From NCBI RefSeq assembly GCF_902686445.1, contig NC_062224.1:52637156-52701155 (forward strand): a DNA stretch of 64,000 bases. Direction: 5' to 3'. Source of the stretch: Sciurus carolinensis. Taxonomy: Eukaryota; Chordata; Mammalia; Rodentia; Sciuridae. The translations under genes were made by a program, and so were the position numbers. A model generated the notes under the pieces. The model saw only the letters and a list, made by a program, of their open reading frames with translations. It did no database searches and had not been told where the DNA came from. This document shows, piece by piece, positions 44,870-56,059 of this stretch (the first letter of the stretch is position 1; each line of letters opens with the position of its first letter).

Positions 44870-44872
<3 letters not shown>
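44459..44872 (+). mobile_element. L1, inverted 5' part of the same insertion
   Basis: Sense-strand ORF2 sequence reading LSPCTKLNSKWIKDLGIRPE, then NNWNRFKLKSFLSAKKTISN and [16 protein letters not shown], in one frame (44268-44921). Its last L1 residue (..QAIN) lies only about 25 codons upstream of where the reversed 3' part starts. That is the arrangement produced by twin priming. The outer end runs into (TA)n. TATAATTCT at 43723-43731 and TACAATTCT at 44903-44911 may be the target duplication (one mismatch). Confidence 0.9.

Positions 44873-44904
<32 letters not shown>
44873..44904 (+). repeat. (TA)n microsatellite
   Basis: About 16 TA units, at the point where L1 normally reads 'cagatatatgaaaa', at the outer edge of the inverted segment. 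Confidence 0.85.
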
Positions 44905-44908
<4 letters not shown>

Positions 44909-44941
44909 TCTAATGCATTAATGAAAAACATTCAGGGTGCT

Positions 44942-45566
44942 TTACTTTTTTCAAAATTTATTTATTTTGATTCATTGTAAACAATCCCAATGATGTATCT
45001 CATAGAAATAGAGCAAGCAATTATGAAATTCATTTGGAAAAAGAAGAGATCCAGAGTAGCTAGAGCAATCCTTAGCAGGAAGAGTGAAGCAGGGCGTATC
45101 ACAAATACCAGAACTCCAACTATACTACAAAGCAATAGTAACAAAAACAGCATAGTATTGGCACGAAAATAGACAGGTAGGTCAATGGTACAGAATAGAG
45201 GACACAGAGATAAACCCAAATAAATACAGTTTTCTCATACTTGACAAAGGTGCCAAAAACACACAATGGAGAAAGATAGCCTATTCAACAAATGGTGTTG
45301 GGAAAACTGGAAATCCATATGCAGCAGAATGAAACTAAAGCCCTATCTCTCACCCTGCACAAAACTCAACTCAAAATGGACCAAGGACCTTGGAATCAGA
45401 CCAGAGACCCTGCACCTTATAGAAGAAAAAGTAGGTCCAAATCTTGATCATGTCAGCTTAGGATCAGACTTCCTTAACATGACTCCCAAAGCACAAGAAA
45501 TAAAAGCAGGAATCAATAATTGGGATAGATTCAAACTAAAAACCTTTTTCTCAGCAAAAAAAAATA
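44942..45566 (+). mobile_element. Second L1 with apparent 5' inversion
   Basis: 44942-44984 is an L1 3' terminus in reverse ('tttattttgattcattgtaa', 'acaa'). From about 44985 the sense-strand ORF2 region begins: 'agaaatagagcaagcaatta', then frames reading IMKFIWKKKRSRVARAILSR and, at 45266-45565, FNKWCWENWKSICSRMKLKP and LSPCTKLNSKWTKDLGIRPE. Here the 3' piece is only about 40 bases and a large middle part of L1 is absent. It could alternatively be two independent fragments. Confidence 0.75.
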
Positions 45567-45569
45567 ACT

Positions 45570-46580
45570 TTAAGAAAAAGTGGAGTATAATAATTGCCAT
45601 AATAAAGGGAAAAAACTAAGTTTTTGAAGGTACAGAGAAAAAAGCTTAAGATTGTTTTCACCAAAGAGTTCTCAGAACTAAATATTCAAGTTAACAATAA
45701 ATTCAATGTCAGAATGGCCTGGAAGTAGGATGGTGATGAAAGAAGAGATGAAACAAATCCACAGATGTAGAAAATACAGGGTGTCATCAAGGAAGAGCAA
45801 GAAATTGGAACAAGGTGGGCATGAGAGGGAACGAGAGGGGGAAATGGGGACATGCTGTGTTAGAGCACAGTGTCTTTCTGTTTTGGCTGCCCAGCTCAAC
45901 TCCACCTCCTCTCTCTCAGATCAGCACAGCCTCAAACTCCAACACTCCATTTTCTGATGTTTAACCTCTTCTCAAGGCCGAAGCATTCTGATCATGGTTC
46001 TCCCTTGACCCTGGTTCATGAGGAAGCACCCCACGACCTTTACACTGGCATCTCCTCAAGCATCTTCCCCACTCGTGCTCAGCATCTGCAGTCCTTCTTG
46101 TCACTTATCTCCAAGGCTTTGTCAATCTGACCTCGACGTATCCCTGACTGTGCTGGTCCATGCCTCAGCATGCCCCAGTTTTCATACCAGTGGCCTCCAT
46201 TGCCTCACGAGTCAGAGCACAGACCATGAACTTATTATTATTCCATTTTTCTCTAGTCAGTTCCAATCATACCTCTAGTTTCCCTATTTCCTATAATGAT
46301 TTCTTTATCTCTCAGGCATCCAATTAGAAGTGAAAATGTTAGGCCATGTTCTCTTTTATCCTGAATGCCGAGTCATTCATCAAATTCCCAGGCTTTTGCC
46401 TTTTTAGTCCTTCAGTCTCCACATGTCAGAACCTTGGTGTCCAAACTATTCCTGCAAGAGCCTTACCATAGTGACTAGGCCGTGTTGAATGCCAATTAAT
46501 CCTAAGAGTGCTCATCATAACTTTCAATGCAAAAATTTTAAATGTCTTCACATTTCCTCAGATATCAGAAGTAAATTCTT
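45570..46580. other. No gene seen; possible worn L2
   Basis: Moderate GC at 45690-46300. Several overlapping short frames but none protein-like. About 46300-46500 might be the upstream part of the L2 at 46585. Confidence 0.4.
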
Positions 46581-46584
46581 TTGA

Positions 46585-46975
46585 TTGACATTTGAAGATC
46601 CTCACAATTTGATCCAACTCCATTTTCCCCTCTCTTGCCTCCCTGCTCTCTGTAGGTTAGTCACTGCCCACTGTAAGCAGAGCCATGGTGGCCATCCCTT
46701 AGTGATAACGATTCCTCCTTACCTGTCAAATCCAGTGCCCCACTGTGCTTCTGGAACACTTTCCTAACTTCTTGATTTTTTTTTTAACCTTCCCTACATA
46801 ATCCATGTGACATTATTTTATGCACCTATTTTAAAATTTTTTTCTGTTATTTCACATTCATTCATTCTGTCTTTACAAAGTAGGGTCATGTTTTTTGACT
46901 TTCACTCTGATTTCAAGTGTCTAACATGATGATAAACATGCCATGGGTATTTTATAAGTAGTTATTGAATAATGA
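46585..46975 (+). repeat. L2 LINE 3' end
   Basis: 'gaagatcctcacaatttgat', 'ccaactccattttcccctct', 'ttctggaacactttcctaac' and the end 'taagtagttattgaataatg' follow L2. Confidence 0.65.
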
Positions 46976-46979
46976 GCTA

Positions 46980-47985
46980 GAGAAGGAAAAAATGAATGGT
47001 TTGGAACAGGTTTTGTAGAACAGTTATGTAAAAGGTGCTGTATAAAAAAGAACTATGCTGAATGCAAACTTACCAGAGAAGACACTAGGTATCTTGGAAA
47101 GAAAGCTTTTGACAGTACGAATAGGAATTCCATTTTTTTCATCTTGCATGCATGCTATGACATCTTCCATCTAAACAACAATAATAAAATAATGAAAACC
47201 TTCAGAAAGGTGAACTTTTTGAGAAAAATCAATTCTCATATCAATTTTGTACACTAGTTTTGCCCAACTAAGAACAGTGCCATTTTCTCACCTTTCTAGA
47301 CTTTGTCTCATTAATATTTTCAATTTGGTTAACAGGAGATGGAGAAAATAACAAGAAAAATGGCCATTTGGGGGCACTTTAAGCTACTAACAGCAATGTT
47401 GTGCTTTGAATATCGCCTTTCTCCTGGCTTCACATTCTTTGGTTATTAAAGTTGAGATAAAACAGTATTTCAGTTTTAAGTCAGAAACCACTGTCACAGC
47501 AAATTTATACTTTATTAATGTTATCTCTACTGAAATAAAAGAAAATAGAAACCTCACAAGCATCTGCTTGGATTCCTCTTCAAGCCAGTGTTTCCGTGAT
47601 TTAGTTTAACATTAAAGTTCTACAACCTGCCTGGAAATCCAGAACAGATTGCCAGAAACTGCTGTTTCTCTTACCTAGGCACTTACTGGTATGAGATGAA
47701 TCACACATGCATGAACACACACATACACACAATAAAGTGAAAGCCATAGCAGAGGCTCCTGCCCAGTTAGTGTATTCTACTATATCTTTCTTTCAATCTT
47801 GTTAGTATATGTTCTTTTGCTTTGAAATTTTTTCACAGGTCTAAAAGGCTATACTTTACAAAGTCTACTGCAGCACTTAGTTCTAAGTAACATGCATTCA
47901 GAACATAGCTTCAGACTTTCCTCATGTGTTTCTATACCTGTGAGACACACATACACACAAAAATATCCATGTTGTAGTATAAGAC
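46980..47985. other. No gene or clear repeat seen
   Basis: AT-rich; small CA-rich patches at about 47710-47730 and 47945-47960. Confidence 0.45.
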
Positions 47986-47989
47986 TTAA

Positions 47990-48130
47990 ACCCATTCATC
48001 CAACTTACTCACTTCAGAATTAGTCAGTGAGCACTAACTCTAGGTCAGATTTACTGATGGCTTCTCAGGACATCAAAATGAATATAATTCATTCCATCCT
48101 ACAAAAACCTCACAGTCCATAATGAAAATC
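47990..48130 (-). repeat. Possible L2 fragment
   Basis: 'tcagtgagcactaactctag' and 'aaaaacctcacagtccataa' resemble the reversed L2 3' region. Confidence 0.4.
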
Positions 48131-48469
48131 AAGGTAAAATTTGAGTGAAGTATGGTGTTAGTAGCATTGAACTAGTGTCAATTTCCTGTTTTGATAATCA
48201 TGTCCTGGTTATATAAGAGACTACCATTAGGGACTTCTCTGTGTTGTTTTTGTTTCCTTTCTACCCCTTTCTGTAATTATAAAATTTCAAAGTAAAATGT
48301 TTTTAAAAAGTCAAACTCTAAATTTCACAACAATGAATTATCCAATTCCCATCAACACAGCTTCAAAATGATTTTCAACTCATAAATCTAATTTGCTTGG
48401 AAAAGGGTCATCAGAGTCATAAGTGAGAAACAACTGGGAATGCAGTTTTAACATAAAATGGATCTGTAT

Positions 48470-48640
48470 TTGACTCTTATCTCTTCTAATTATTATCCAT
48501 GTAACTTTGAGTAAGACTTCTTCTAACTTCTCTAAGACTCAGTTTCCCCATTCATATAATAGTGATAATACTATTTAAAATAACTCCTTCACAATGTTTT
48601 TTATGGATCTGGTGTTGGTGTGAAAGTAGGGTAAAATATT
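48470..48640 (-). repeat. MIR SINE
   Basis: 'ccatgtaactttgagtaaga', 'acttctctaagactcagttt', 'ccccattcatataatagtga'. Confidence 0.7.
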
Positions 48641-48644
48641 TTAT

Positions 48645-50040
48645 GGTTAAATGATACAACATATATAAAGCCTAGTACAAAGTTAGGAAAACAGATACTG
48701 GACTTAGAATGTCTGTGTACACCCTGACACCTGGGCATGTGTACTCTCCATTTCCATGTTTCTCTGAATGTGGAGAGAGCATCATTAGCACAAGGCCTCA
48801 TCTTCCTTCTGCCTCCTAACTTACTCCAGGGGAGCTGGGTGACTTATCAGATGGTCAGGGATGAGCTGGGAATGAGAGATCAGCAGGTAGTGAGACCCAC
48901 TCCTTTTCTCTTGGCTGGAAGTCCACATCCAAATTTGCAATGGAGAGCTACCTGCTCTGGTGAGCAAGCCAAGTGTGTTCAGGACTGGATTTCAAAATTA
49001 AAGGTTATTTGTATACTTTAACAAAAGCTTTATTAGCAATCAAGGTGATTTGGTGATACCTATATGTGCCTTTCTCTTTAGTTGTGGTTCTCAGTTCAAG
49101 TAGGAAAAGAAGGTATTTCTTATGAGGCTTCTCAAGGCGCCAGCTATGATCAAATGTCCTACTTCTTGTGTAATAAACTATCTATAAAAAGAAAAATGAA
49201 AACAGATATTCTATCATGACTCTTTATGTTGTTACTATTTGCCCTTGATTCACCTGACACAATATTCTGAAATAAAGGATAAGCTGCTTTGCCTTGCTTG
49301 GTATCAGGCCTTAAGTCCTGTATTATCTGCTTAATGGTTTAAACCAGGCCGGATTAGACAGATATGGAGATGTCTCTGGCTCCCGCTTTAATCACCTCAG
49401 TGCCCAGGGCTGTGGCAATAATCACCTCTGCTTAGGGGCTGAATTACAGAGCACAGCAATGGTAGAGGTGCTTTCTCTGTAAAGCCACATCACCCCTCAG
49501 TTCACTGGATCCCAGTGAGTCAAAACCAGGAGGCAGAAAACAGAAAGTGCCTTCTGTGGTTGTATTTGAAAACTTACCATTTTTTTCCTGAGTCAAAATT
49601 TCTACAGTAGGGGAAAAAAAAAACCAAAAAACTCTAATATAAAAATAGAATTTGTGTTCTCAATTGAAAATGTGATCATGGAAATGGATTCAACTGCTTC
49701 TATTTTTGTTCAGATGTGATTTATCCATGAACTTGCCATGATCTAAAATAAGCAAAAACAAACAAACAACAGCAACAGCAACAAAAACCAAAAGCAAAGA
49801 CAAAGACCAAAAAAAAAATCTGGTTTTCTAAAAACAAAAATCATTCACAAAGGTCACATATAAAATATAAATCCATCCTATCCACTGATGGTACATGACA
49901 CATTTACTCACCATCTATTAATTTTTATGTTACTCATGGCATTAACATGTCTGATTATCTGCTTTCCCATCACTAGTAACTGGGTGAGAGACAATGCCAA
50001 AAGCAGGCAAACTAGTAGAGCAGACAAGACAAGAGGGATA
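48645..50040. other. No gene seen; candidate conserved noncoding patch
   Basis: About 49260-49520 is unusually free of repeat debris and GC-balanced, with GATTAGA and GATAA-type words and 'taatcacctcag' repeated as 'aatcacctctg'. A CAA/ACA-rich stretch lies at 49750-49815. Confidence 0.35.
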
Positions 50041-50044
50041 TGAA

Positions 50045-50815
50045 ACTATAAAAAACAAATCCAAAGCTTTTCCTCAGCAAAGGAAACAATCAATAATGTG
50101 AAAAGAGAGCCTACAGAGTGGGAGAAAATCTTTTCAGATTTTCAGATACAGCATTAATCTCCAAAATTTATGAAGAACTTTAAAAACTTTACACCAAAAA
50201 TACAATGAACCCAATCAATAAATGTGCTAAGGAACTGGGCAGACACTTCACAGAAGAAGATACACAAGCCATCAACAAATGTATGAACAAGTGTTCAACG
50301 TCTCCAGTAAGTAGAGAAATGCAAATCAAAACCACTCTAAGATTTCATCTAACTCCAATGAGAATGGCTATTATCAAGAACACTATCAATAAAAGGTGTT
50401 GGCATGGATGTGAGGAGAAAGGCACACTCACATTGCTGGTGGGGTTGCAAACTGGTGAAACCACTCTGAAAAGCAGTATGGCGATTCCTCAGAAAATTTG
50501 GAATGGACCCACCATTTGACCCAGTTATCCCACTCCTCAGTATATACCCAAAGGACTTAAAATCAGCAAACTACAATAACTCAGCCACATCAATGTTTAT
50601 AGCCTCTCAATTCACAATAGTTAGACAGTGAAACCAACCTAGAGGCTATTCAATAGATGAATGGATAAAGAAACTGGGGTATGTATACACAATGGACTAC
50701 TATTCAGTCATAAAGAAGAATAAAATTATGGCATTTGCAGGTAAATGAATGCAGTTGGAGAATATCATGCTAAGTAAAATAAGTCAATCCAAAAAAAAAA
50801 AAAACAAAGAATGAA
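50045..50815 (+). mobile_element. L1 ORF2 C-terminal fragment without 3' UTR
   Basis: 'aatgtgaaaagagagcctac', frame 50205-50519 (MNPINKCAKELGRHFTEEDT...), 'gacttaaaatcagcaaacta', 'tggcatttgcaggtaaatga'. It stops at the internal A-rich spot after 'aagtcaatcc', which here is 14 A (50792-50805). No L1 3' UTR follows. Several stops. Confidence 0.85.
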
Positions 50816-50839
50816 GAGGATACACATGCATAATGTGTG

Positions 50840-50912
50840 TACACACACAGACATATCCTATACATACACACAGATGCACACACATAACCACATATATATC
50901 ATACACACACAT
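50840..50912 (+). repeat. CA-rich low-complexity stretch
   Basis: Alternating ACACAC and ATACAT words, imperfect; sits between the L1 fragment and the DNA transposon. Confidence 0.7.
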
Positions 50913-50914
50913 AG

Positions 50915-51268
50915 TTGTTCCTTGGTGTCTTTGAAGGCTTGGTCCCAGGTCTCCCTGAAGACATGAAGATTCACAGAAGCTGAAGTCCCTCATGTAAAAT
51001 GACCCAGTATTTGTATATAACTTAGATGCACAGTCCTCAGTCCCATATACTTTAAGTCATCCCTAGGTCACTTATATACCTAATAACCTAATAAAATGTA
51101 AATATTATGTATATAGTTGACACACTGTGTTGGTTTAGCGAATAATGGCAAGGAAAAGTCTGTACATGCTCAATTAACATGGAATTTCTTAGAATATTCT
51201 TGATCAACAGTTGGTTGAATCCATGGACATGGAACCCACAGGTACGGAGGATGGACTACATAGACATG
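50915..51268 (+). mobile_element. Tigger-like DNA transposon remnant
   Basis: Left end 'tagttgttccttggtgtctt', 'ggcttggtcccaggtctccc'; middle 'gacccagtatttgtatataa', 'actttaagtcatccctaggt'; right end 'ttggttgaatccatggacat', 'aacccacaggtacggaggat'. The two ends are approximate inverted repeats. This is a nonautonomous mammal-wide DNA transposon of the type whose ends read CCCTCCGTATCC. Exact family not certain. Confidence 0.7.
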
Positions 51269-51269
51269 T

Positions 51270-51645
51270 GTTCATAAGAAGTCACTGTGTGGTAATGAGG
51301 TATTCTACATTTTCATTCTCATAAGCTGGTTTCTGAGGCATGAGCATGGGATAATACAACACAGGACTGTGGACAGGAGAGCTGCCATACCTTGGCTCAC
51401 TGAGGTTTGGTATGAATCTTATCCTTAAAAGAAGTTAGAAGAGAAGAAGATAGTCTATAAGATTTCTTCTATCTACAAAACTACTGAAGTCTAGAAATAA
51501 TTATTCATGTGTAGAAGTGGGTCAATGTCCTCACTAAGCTAGAGTCAACCCTCTGTCAGAGACACACAGGTGAGGAAATTAAATTAAATAGGACCTCCAC
51601 ACATGCATTTGTTTTCAACTGCCATCACATTTTAATTACAATGAA
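51270..51645. other. No gene or clear repeat seen
   Basis: Unassigned sequence before the ID SINE. Confidence 0.45.
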
Positions 51646-51653
51646 AATGAGAG

Positions 51654-51743
51654 GGCTGGGAAGAGAGCTAAGTCGGTAAAGCGCTTGCCTTGCAAGCACA
51701 GGGCCCCGGGTTCGATCCCCAGCACTGCAAAAAAAAAAAAAAA
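51654..51743 (+). repeat. Young ID SINE with target-site duplication
   Basis: 'ggctgggaagagagctaagt', 'cggtaaagcgcttgccttgc', 'aagcacagggccccgggttc', 'gatccccagcactgc' then about 19 A. AAAATGAGAG flanks it at 51644-51653 and 51744-51753. Pol III boxes are intact (A-box region TAAGTCGGTAAAGCG, B box GGTTCGATCC). CpG dinucleotides are retained, so it is the youngest-looking SINE here. Not a tRNA gene: no anticodon arm and a poly(A) tail. Confidence 0.93.
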
Positions 51744-51784
51744 AAAATGAGAGTGTGCATGATGCATGCCAGTGAGACCTTAGA

Positions 51785-51960
51785 ACTGACCTGAGTTTAA
51801 TCTCATCTGGGATACTCATAAGCTACATGAACAAGTAAGATAATCACTCTCAGATTCATTTTTCCCATCTGTAAAATGATGATAATAATAATAATATTAG
51901 TATACATCTTATAAGGGATGAGGATTAATGAAACAGTGCTAATTTAATACTTACAAAAAA
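51785..51960 (-). repeat. MIR SINE
   Basis: 'aagctacatgaacaagtaag', 'cagattcatttttcccatct', 'gtaaaatgatgataataata'. Confidence 0.7.
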
Positions 51961-51964
51961 GCAT

Positions 51965-52500
51965 TCTCATGTTATCCTCATAATAGTCTTCCCTTTACTG
52001 TATTAGGAAGCCCCAGGCCCTTTTGTAACCCAGATGCCAAAAAAAGCTGTAGTTAAGTGCTAAATACCTATTAGAATTTGTCAAATACTAAGTAGACAGA
52101 GATGCATATGAGTTATATTAACTTAGATTCCTTGTAGAAGACTGAGTTTATGTTGACCCTGCAGAATTTGATTAGAAGAAAAGCCAGGAGAAATATATGT
52201 GCATATAAGAAAGAACTGAGAACTATGTAAACTATGAAACAGTTATATTTAGAAGAAATGGGAAATGATATTGCATTCACTTCTGGCAAAATGAAAATGT
52301 CTTTGTTCTCATATTTTCTTGACGAATTTGCCTCTTCAAGTTCTTTAAAAGAACAAAGAATTGAACTGAACTGAGTTTTCTTTGCAGAACTAATCTTTTA
52401 TGCTACGTAAACTAACTCATTATGTGTGACAAAAGTAAAACAGCTGTCTTTTGCAAAGTAGCTTTGAGAATATCTATGGCACGGTGTGTTCAGACTATTT
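51965..52500. other. No gene or clear repeat seen
   Basis: AT-rich, unassigned. Confidence 0.45.
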
Positions 52501-52503
52501 TGT

Positions 52504-52615
52504 AGCTGGGCCTGATAGCACAGGCCTGTAATCCCAGTAATTTGGGAGGCTAATGTGAGAGGATCCAGAGTTATCTTGGACAACTTAATGAAATCTGTTT
52601 CAAGATGAAAAAAAA
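52504..52615 (+). repeat. B1 SINE
   Basis: 'agctgggcctgatagcacag', 'gcctgtaatcccagtaattt', 'gggaggctaatgtgagagga', then an A-rich end. Confidence 0.85.
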
Positions 52616-52616
52616 A

Positions 52617-52715
52617 ATTGAGGGGATGTGGGGAGAGGGATAAGGTGGAGTGGGGGAGGAGAGAAAGAGGAGGAGGAAGAGAAGAGGAGTAAGAGGAGGA
52701 GAAATGAAAGAAAAA
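52617..52715 (+). repeat. Purine-rich (GGA/GA) tract
   Basis: About 100 bases of nearly pure G and A on the plus strand, directly after the B1 tail. Confidence 0.8.
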
Positions 52716-52719
52716 AATC

Positions 52720-54560
52720 ATTTTTTAATGCTTGCATTACAGAATCTTTCATGATTACTAGTAAACTTAGTAGGGAAAACATAGCTTTCTCTAAGATGTG
52801 AACTTATTGAGGAAACAAATCTGACCTTTCTAATTTTTCATATTGCTAATATATAAAGTAAAAAAAAAACAAACAAATGGGGGGATATGCTACAGTTTTG
52901 TTAAAGGCTCACATTCAATTTTGATTTTTCTGAGAGACCCAAAGCAAAAGTTAATGGTTAATTAATTTAAGATTTGGCCTTGAGATGTTTGAAGTGATTT
53001 TTTTTTCTTTTTGTCTAACATTTGGTGCAAAAACAAGTTACACCAGAAATAGTGCGACTGAAGAGCTCAGCGTGTTGTAGACTAAAACACTCTTATTCTG
53101 CCTGTTCCATTTAATGCAGAAATTCTTCAGCTTATATCAAAGGAATTTCTCCCTTCAACGCATCTGAGTAAATCTGTTTATGAAACTATCTTCCTGCTTA
53201 TAGATGTGACACTCAAGTTCACTGTTGTGGGTAAGCTCTCAAGATGAAAGGCTCAACTGAACTCCAACAGGAGCTCTTTTTCCAGGAATTCATAATTAAC
53301 CTTTCCTTTAGGATAGCTTACATGTCACTTCTGTGCTGGTGATGTATTTCAAACCCTGCTCAGGTTCAACAGTCCCTTCCCCGCACCCTTGGTGGGAGGA
53401 AAGAGGGAACACATTATGCAGGCACATCTACAAAGAGTTGCTAATTATTCAAGGGGGCCTCACCACATACTGATGAAAACAAAATTATTGCCTTGAAACT
53501 TTCTATTTCTCTAATGTTCTAAGCAACAATGGAAGTGTAATTCAATTTACTTGTAGCTATATTTGCCAGAACTTTATCACAATATCATTTCTACTGATTT
53601 CATTAAGCCAATAGCTTTGCTGAGACACTCAGACTGCAGGGGAAAACGCTGAAGTAAAGCTAAAACATTTTGTACTCTATAGTTCTGAAAGAGAAATGAA
53701 TCAGTCAAAATTTCAAAGGAAGTTTTCCAACTTCTCATTGTAACCCACCATTAAGTACAGGCATCTGGAGGTATAAATGAAAGCCTAAATGGGTATATTG
53801 AATGGGCTTTTTCCTAGGTGAACATAATTTCAATTTATTGTGTGTGACATCATTTTAAGTGCTTGCTATGAAATGGTAGAAATGATCACTCAAGTGCTTC
53901 TTGGCTTTCTTAGGCAATTAGGTGGTGGCAGGTATTACATATTTTAAATCTGCCTATAATTTTTTTTTTCCTTCAGCAAGCCATTCTAAGGAAGAAACTG
54001 ATTTGCACATTGGAATTGAGCAGTGAAAGCAGGAAAGCAGAGAAAGCACAAGTAAGGCTCTAATGAAAGTTAAATAAGAATAATGAAATTAAAATTTGCA
54101 ACACAAACTGTTTTTGCTGCAATAATTCAATTAAGGTTGTTTCTAATTCACATGATTTCTCTCCACATTACAGCTGGTGGCAGTCAGTATCTTAACTCAG
54201 AATTAATTACTCTTTTCATATGGAAAAGCTGTCATCTTCATGAATAAGTTTGACAAAAAATAAACTGGTAAAATATAGTTGCATGTAAATTTTTCCTGGT
54301 TCATTTTGGTCATAGTTTTTTTTTTTTCCAAAACAAAAACTAATTTGAGATCTTAGAGATTTTATCTTTTTATGATTTTACAGAAAATAAAAGTAGATTC
54401 TTTTTTTAATGTATGTATGTTCTTTTTGTTTTGTTTTTCAAAGTATTTCTTTCACCCATCTTGAGGAATATAACCTCTAATCAAGAGAAATACAACAGAT
54501 AAATAAAAGAAAAACCATGATCATTGTGTTAGTATTACTTGGGTTACAAGTGACAGAATC
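52720..54560. other. Repeat-free stretch; candidate conserved noncoding DNA
   Basis: About 1.8 kb without a recognisable transposon, unusual for this window. It contains AATTAATTAC (54201), TAATTA-type and ATTA words, and short T tracts at 52999-53006, 53961-53970 and 54319-54328. No open frame of note. Function cannot be told from sequence alone. Confidence 0.35.
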
Positions 54561-54564
54561 CAAA

Positions 54565-55600
54565 GTTAAATTTAAATCATTACAAATAAAGAAATGTGCT
54601 TAGAGAACTCAAAGACAAGCATACGGGCAGCCCCAGGTACAGCCCACCTTCTGAACATTATCACTGCCTCCTCTTTTTGATGGCTCTTTTCTTCATCCAG
54701 ATTCTTCTCTCTGGTCTCCAAGCAAACATGGTTGTCCTGTCTGATCTTTACAGTCCAGGAACCCAAGGAGATGTGGTTTCTCCTCATTCCCATACCTGAA
54801 TTTTGGGACAAAAACTCTAACTAACAATGCTGGAGAGGGGAGGAGTTGAAGGGGGTGCTGAGCAGATCAAAGAATAAAAGACAAAGAGAGAGAGTTGTAG
54901 AGTGGAAAAAATGTAAGAAAAACTGCCTGGGGTTGCAGGGAGAGTGGGACATGGTGAGGGAGGGGGAGAGAGTTTGAGAGAGCATGCATGGAAGTGCATC
55001 GAGCAATGAGAGCCAAAGAAAGATAAAAATTAAAGCAGAGAAGGACTTTAGGCAGACAAATGAACAACTGGAGGAGTTTTCACAGCTATAAAAGAGAGAA
55101 AGAAGGAAATAATGTGGCCAAACACACTACCTGGCTAATTACAGGTAATCTTTGCTGTGTAGTGTTTGCCAAGAGGTAGAAAATGCCAAAGGTGTTAAAT
55201 ATATGTGAAAGAGTAACTTGAGTTCTCAGAATTTTCTTGTTGCTAGGTGGTGTCATTTCTTTAACTTTCAAAAGGAGGATCATGCAGTAGAGTTAATCTC
55301 TGCTGCAGTCAGAGTTCAGGTAGGAGAGTGATCAACATCTAGTACAATGTTGGGAAAAGACTCATGAGGAAGATGAGGTTGAGATGATTAAGCTAGAGGA
55401 TAGGAAAGATAAGGAGATGGAGAAGGAAGTAGGAGGCAGAACATAGGAATATCTTGGTCCCTTGTTTCATTCTTGGCTTCAAGATGGCAATGAGTAACCC
55501 TCTTGTGTATGAGGGTGAATGATGTTGGAATCCTTCTTCTTCCCTCCATCTTCATGATTTAATCTCTCTGAAAGGTGTCTGTGTAGAGATCCTCAAACTT
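54565..55600. other. Unassigned; possible ancient repeat and GA-rich patch
   Basis: 'gggttacaagtgacagaatc' at 54540 resembles the start of an old interspersed repeat, but I cannot confirm it. 54830-54990 is purine-rich. Confidence 0.35.
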
Positions 55601-55604
55601 ATTT

Positions 55605-56052
55605 CTACATTCGTTAATGTTTATAGGAGGCATTGGTTTGGATGGAGTTCCTGCACTAGGTCCAACAGGCCAATTCAAAATGGAATTCTCATGCTGAAGT
55701 TCCATACCATGGAGTCAAAACTAAGTTATTTATCTGACCTTTCAAGAAATGAGGAGAAAGAGAAGAGAGAGAAAGAACACCCAAATGCCCCCAAAGATCC
55801 GTTTTAGCCAGCATGATAAAGAAGTCCCCTCTGCTTTAAACTTTACAAGGAAAGGACCTCTGAATCAGTCAACCTGCATTTTGCTGTTTCTGCTTCCTTC
55901 AGTCATTTTCTGCTTATAAAGGTAAGCCTCATCTGCTTAGCTCACCAAGACATTCCTTTTATTTTATAGAATGAAGTGGTGCCCAGTTGTAGATGCACAA
56001 ACAAAAGACAATTAAAATCTTTAAATTAAATCTGTTGTAATTTTTTTTTTGA
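55605..56052 (+). mobile_element. Possible ERV1-type solo LTR
   Basis: 'aggcattggtttggatggag', 'caattcaaaatggaattctc', 'gctgaagttcc', a 'ctgcttataaagg' TATA-like region, then 'ttttattttatagaatgaag', 'ggtgcccagttgtagatgca', 'caattaaaatctttaaatta', 'aatctgttgt'. This is the order of a known mammalian LTR, but its family and edges are uncertain. Confidence 0.5.
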
Positions 56053-56059
56053 CTCCATC

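Noticed and set aside
44268..44921. 217-codon plus-strand frame as one protein
   Set aside because: Its first part is antisense to L1 and only the part after the 44458 junction is L1 ORF2; the frame is joined across an inversion point by chance.
51654..51725. Possible tRNA gene because of good A and B boxes
   Set aside because: It has no anticodon arm or cloverleaf, a poly(A) tail and target duplications: an ID SINE.
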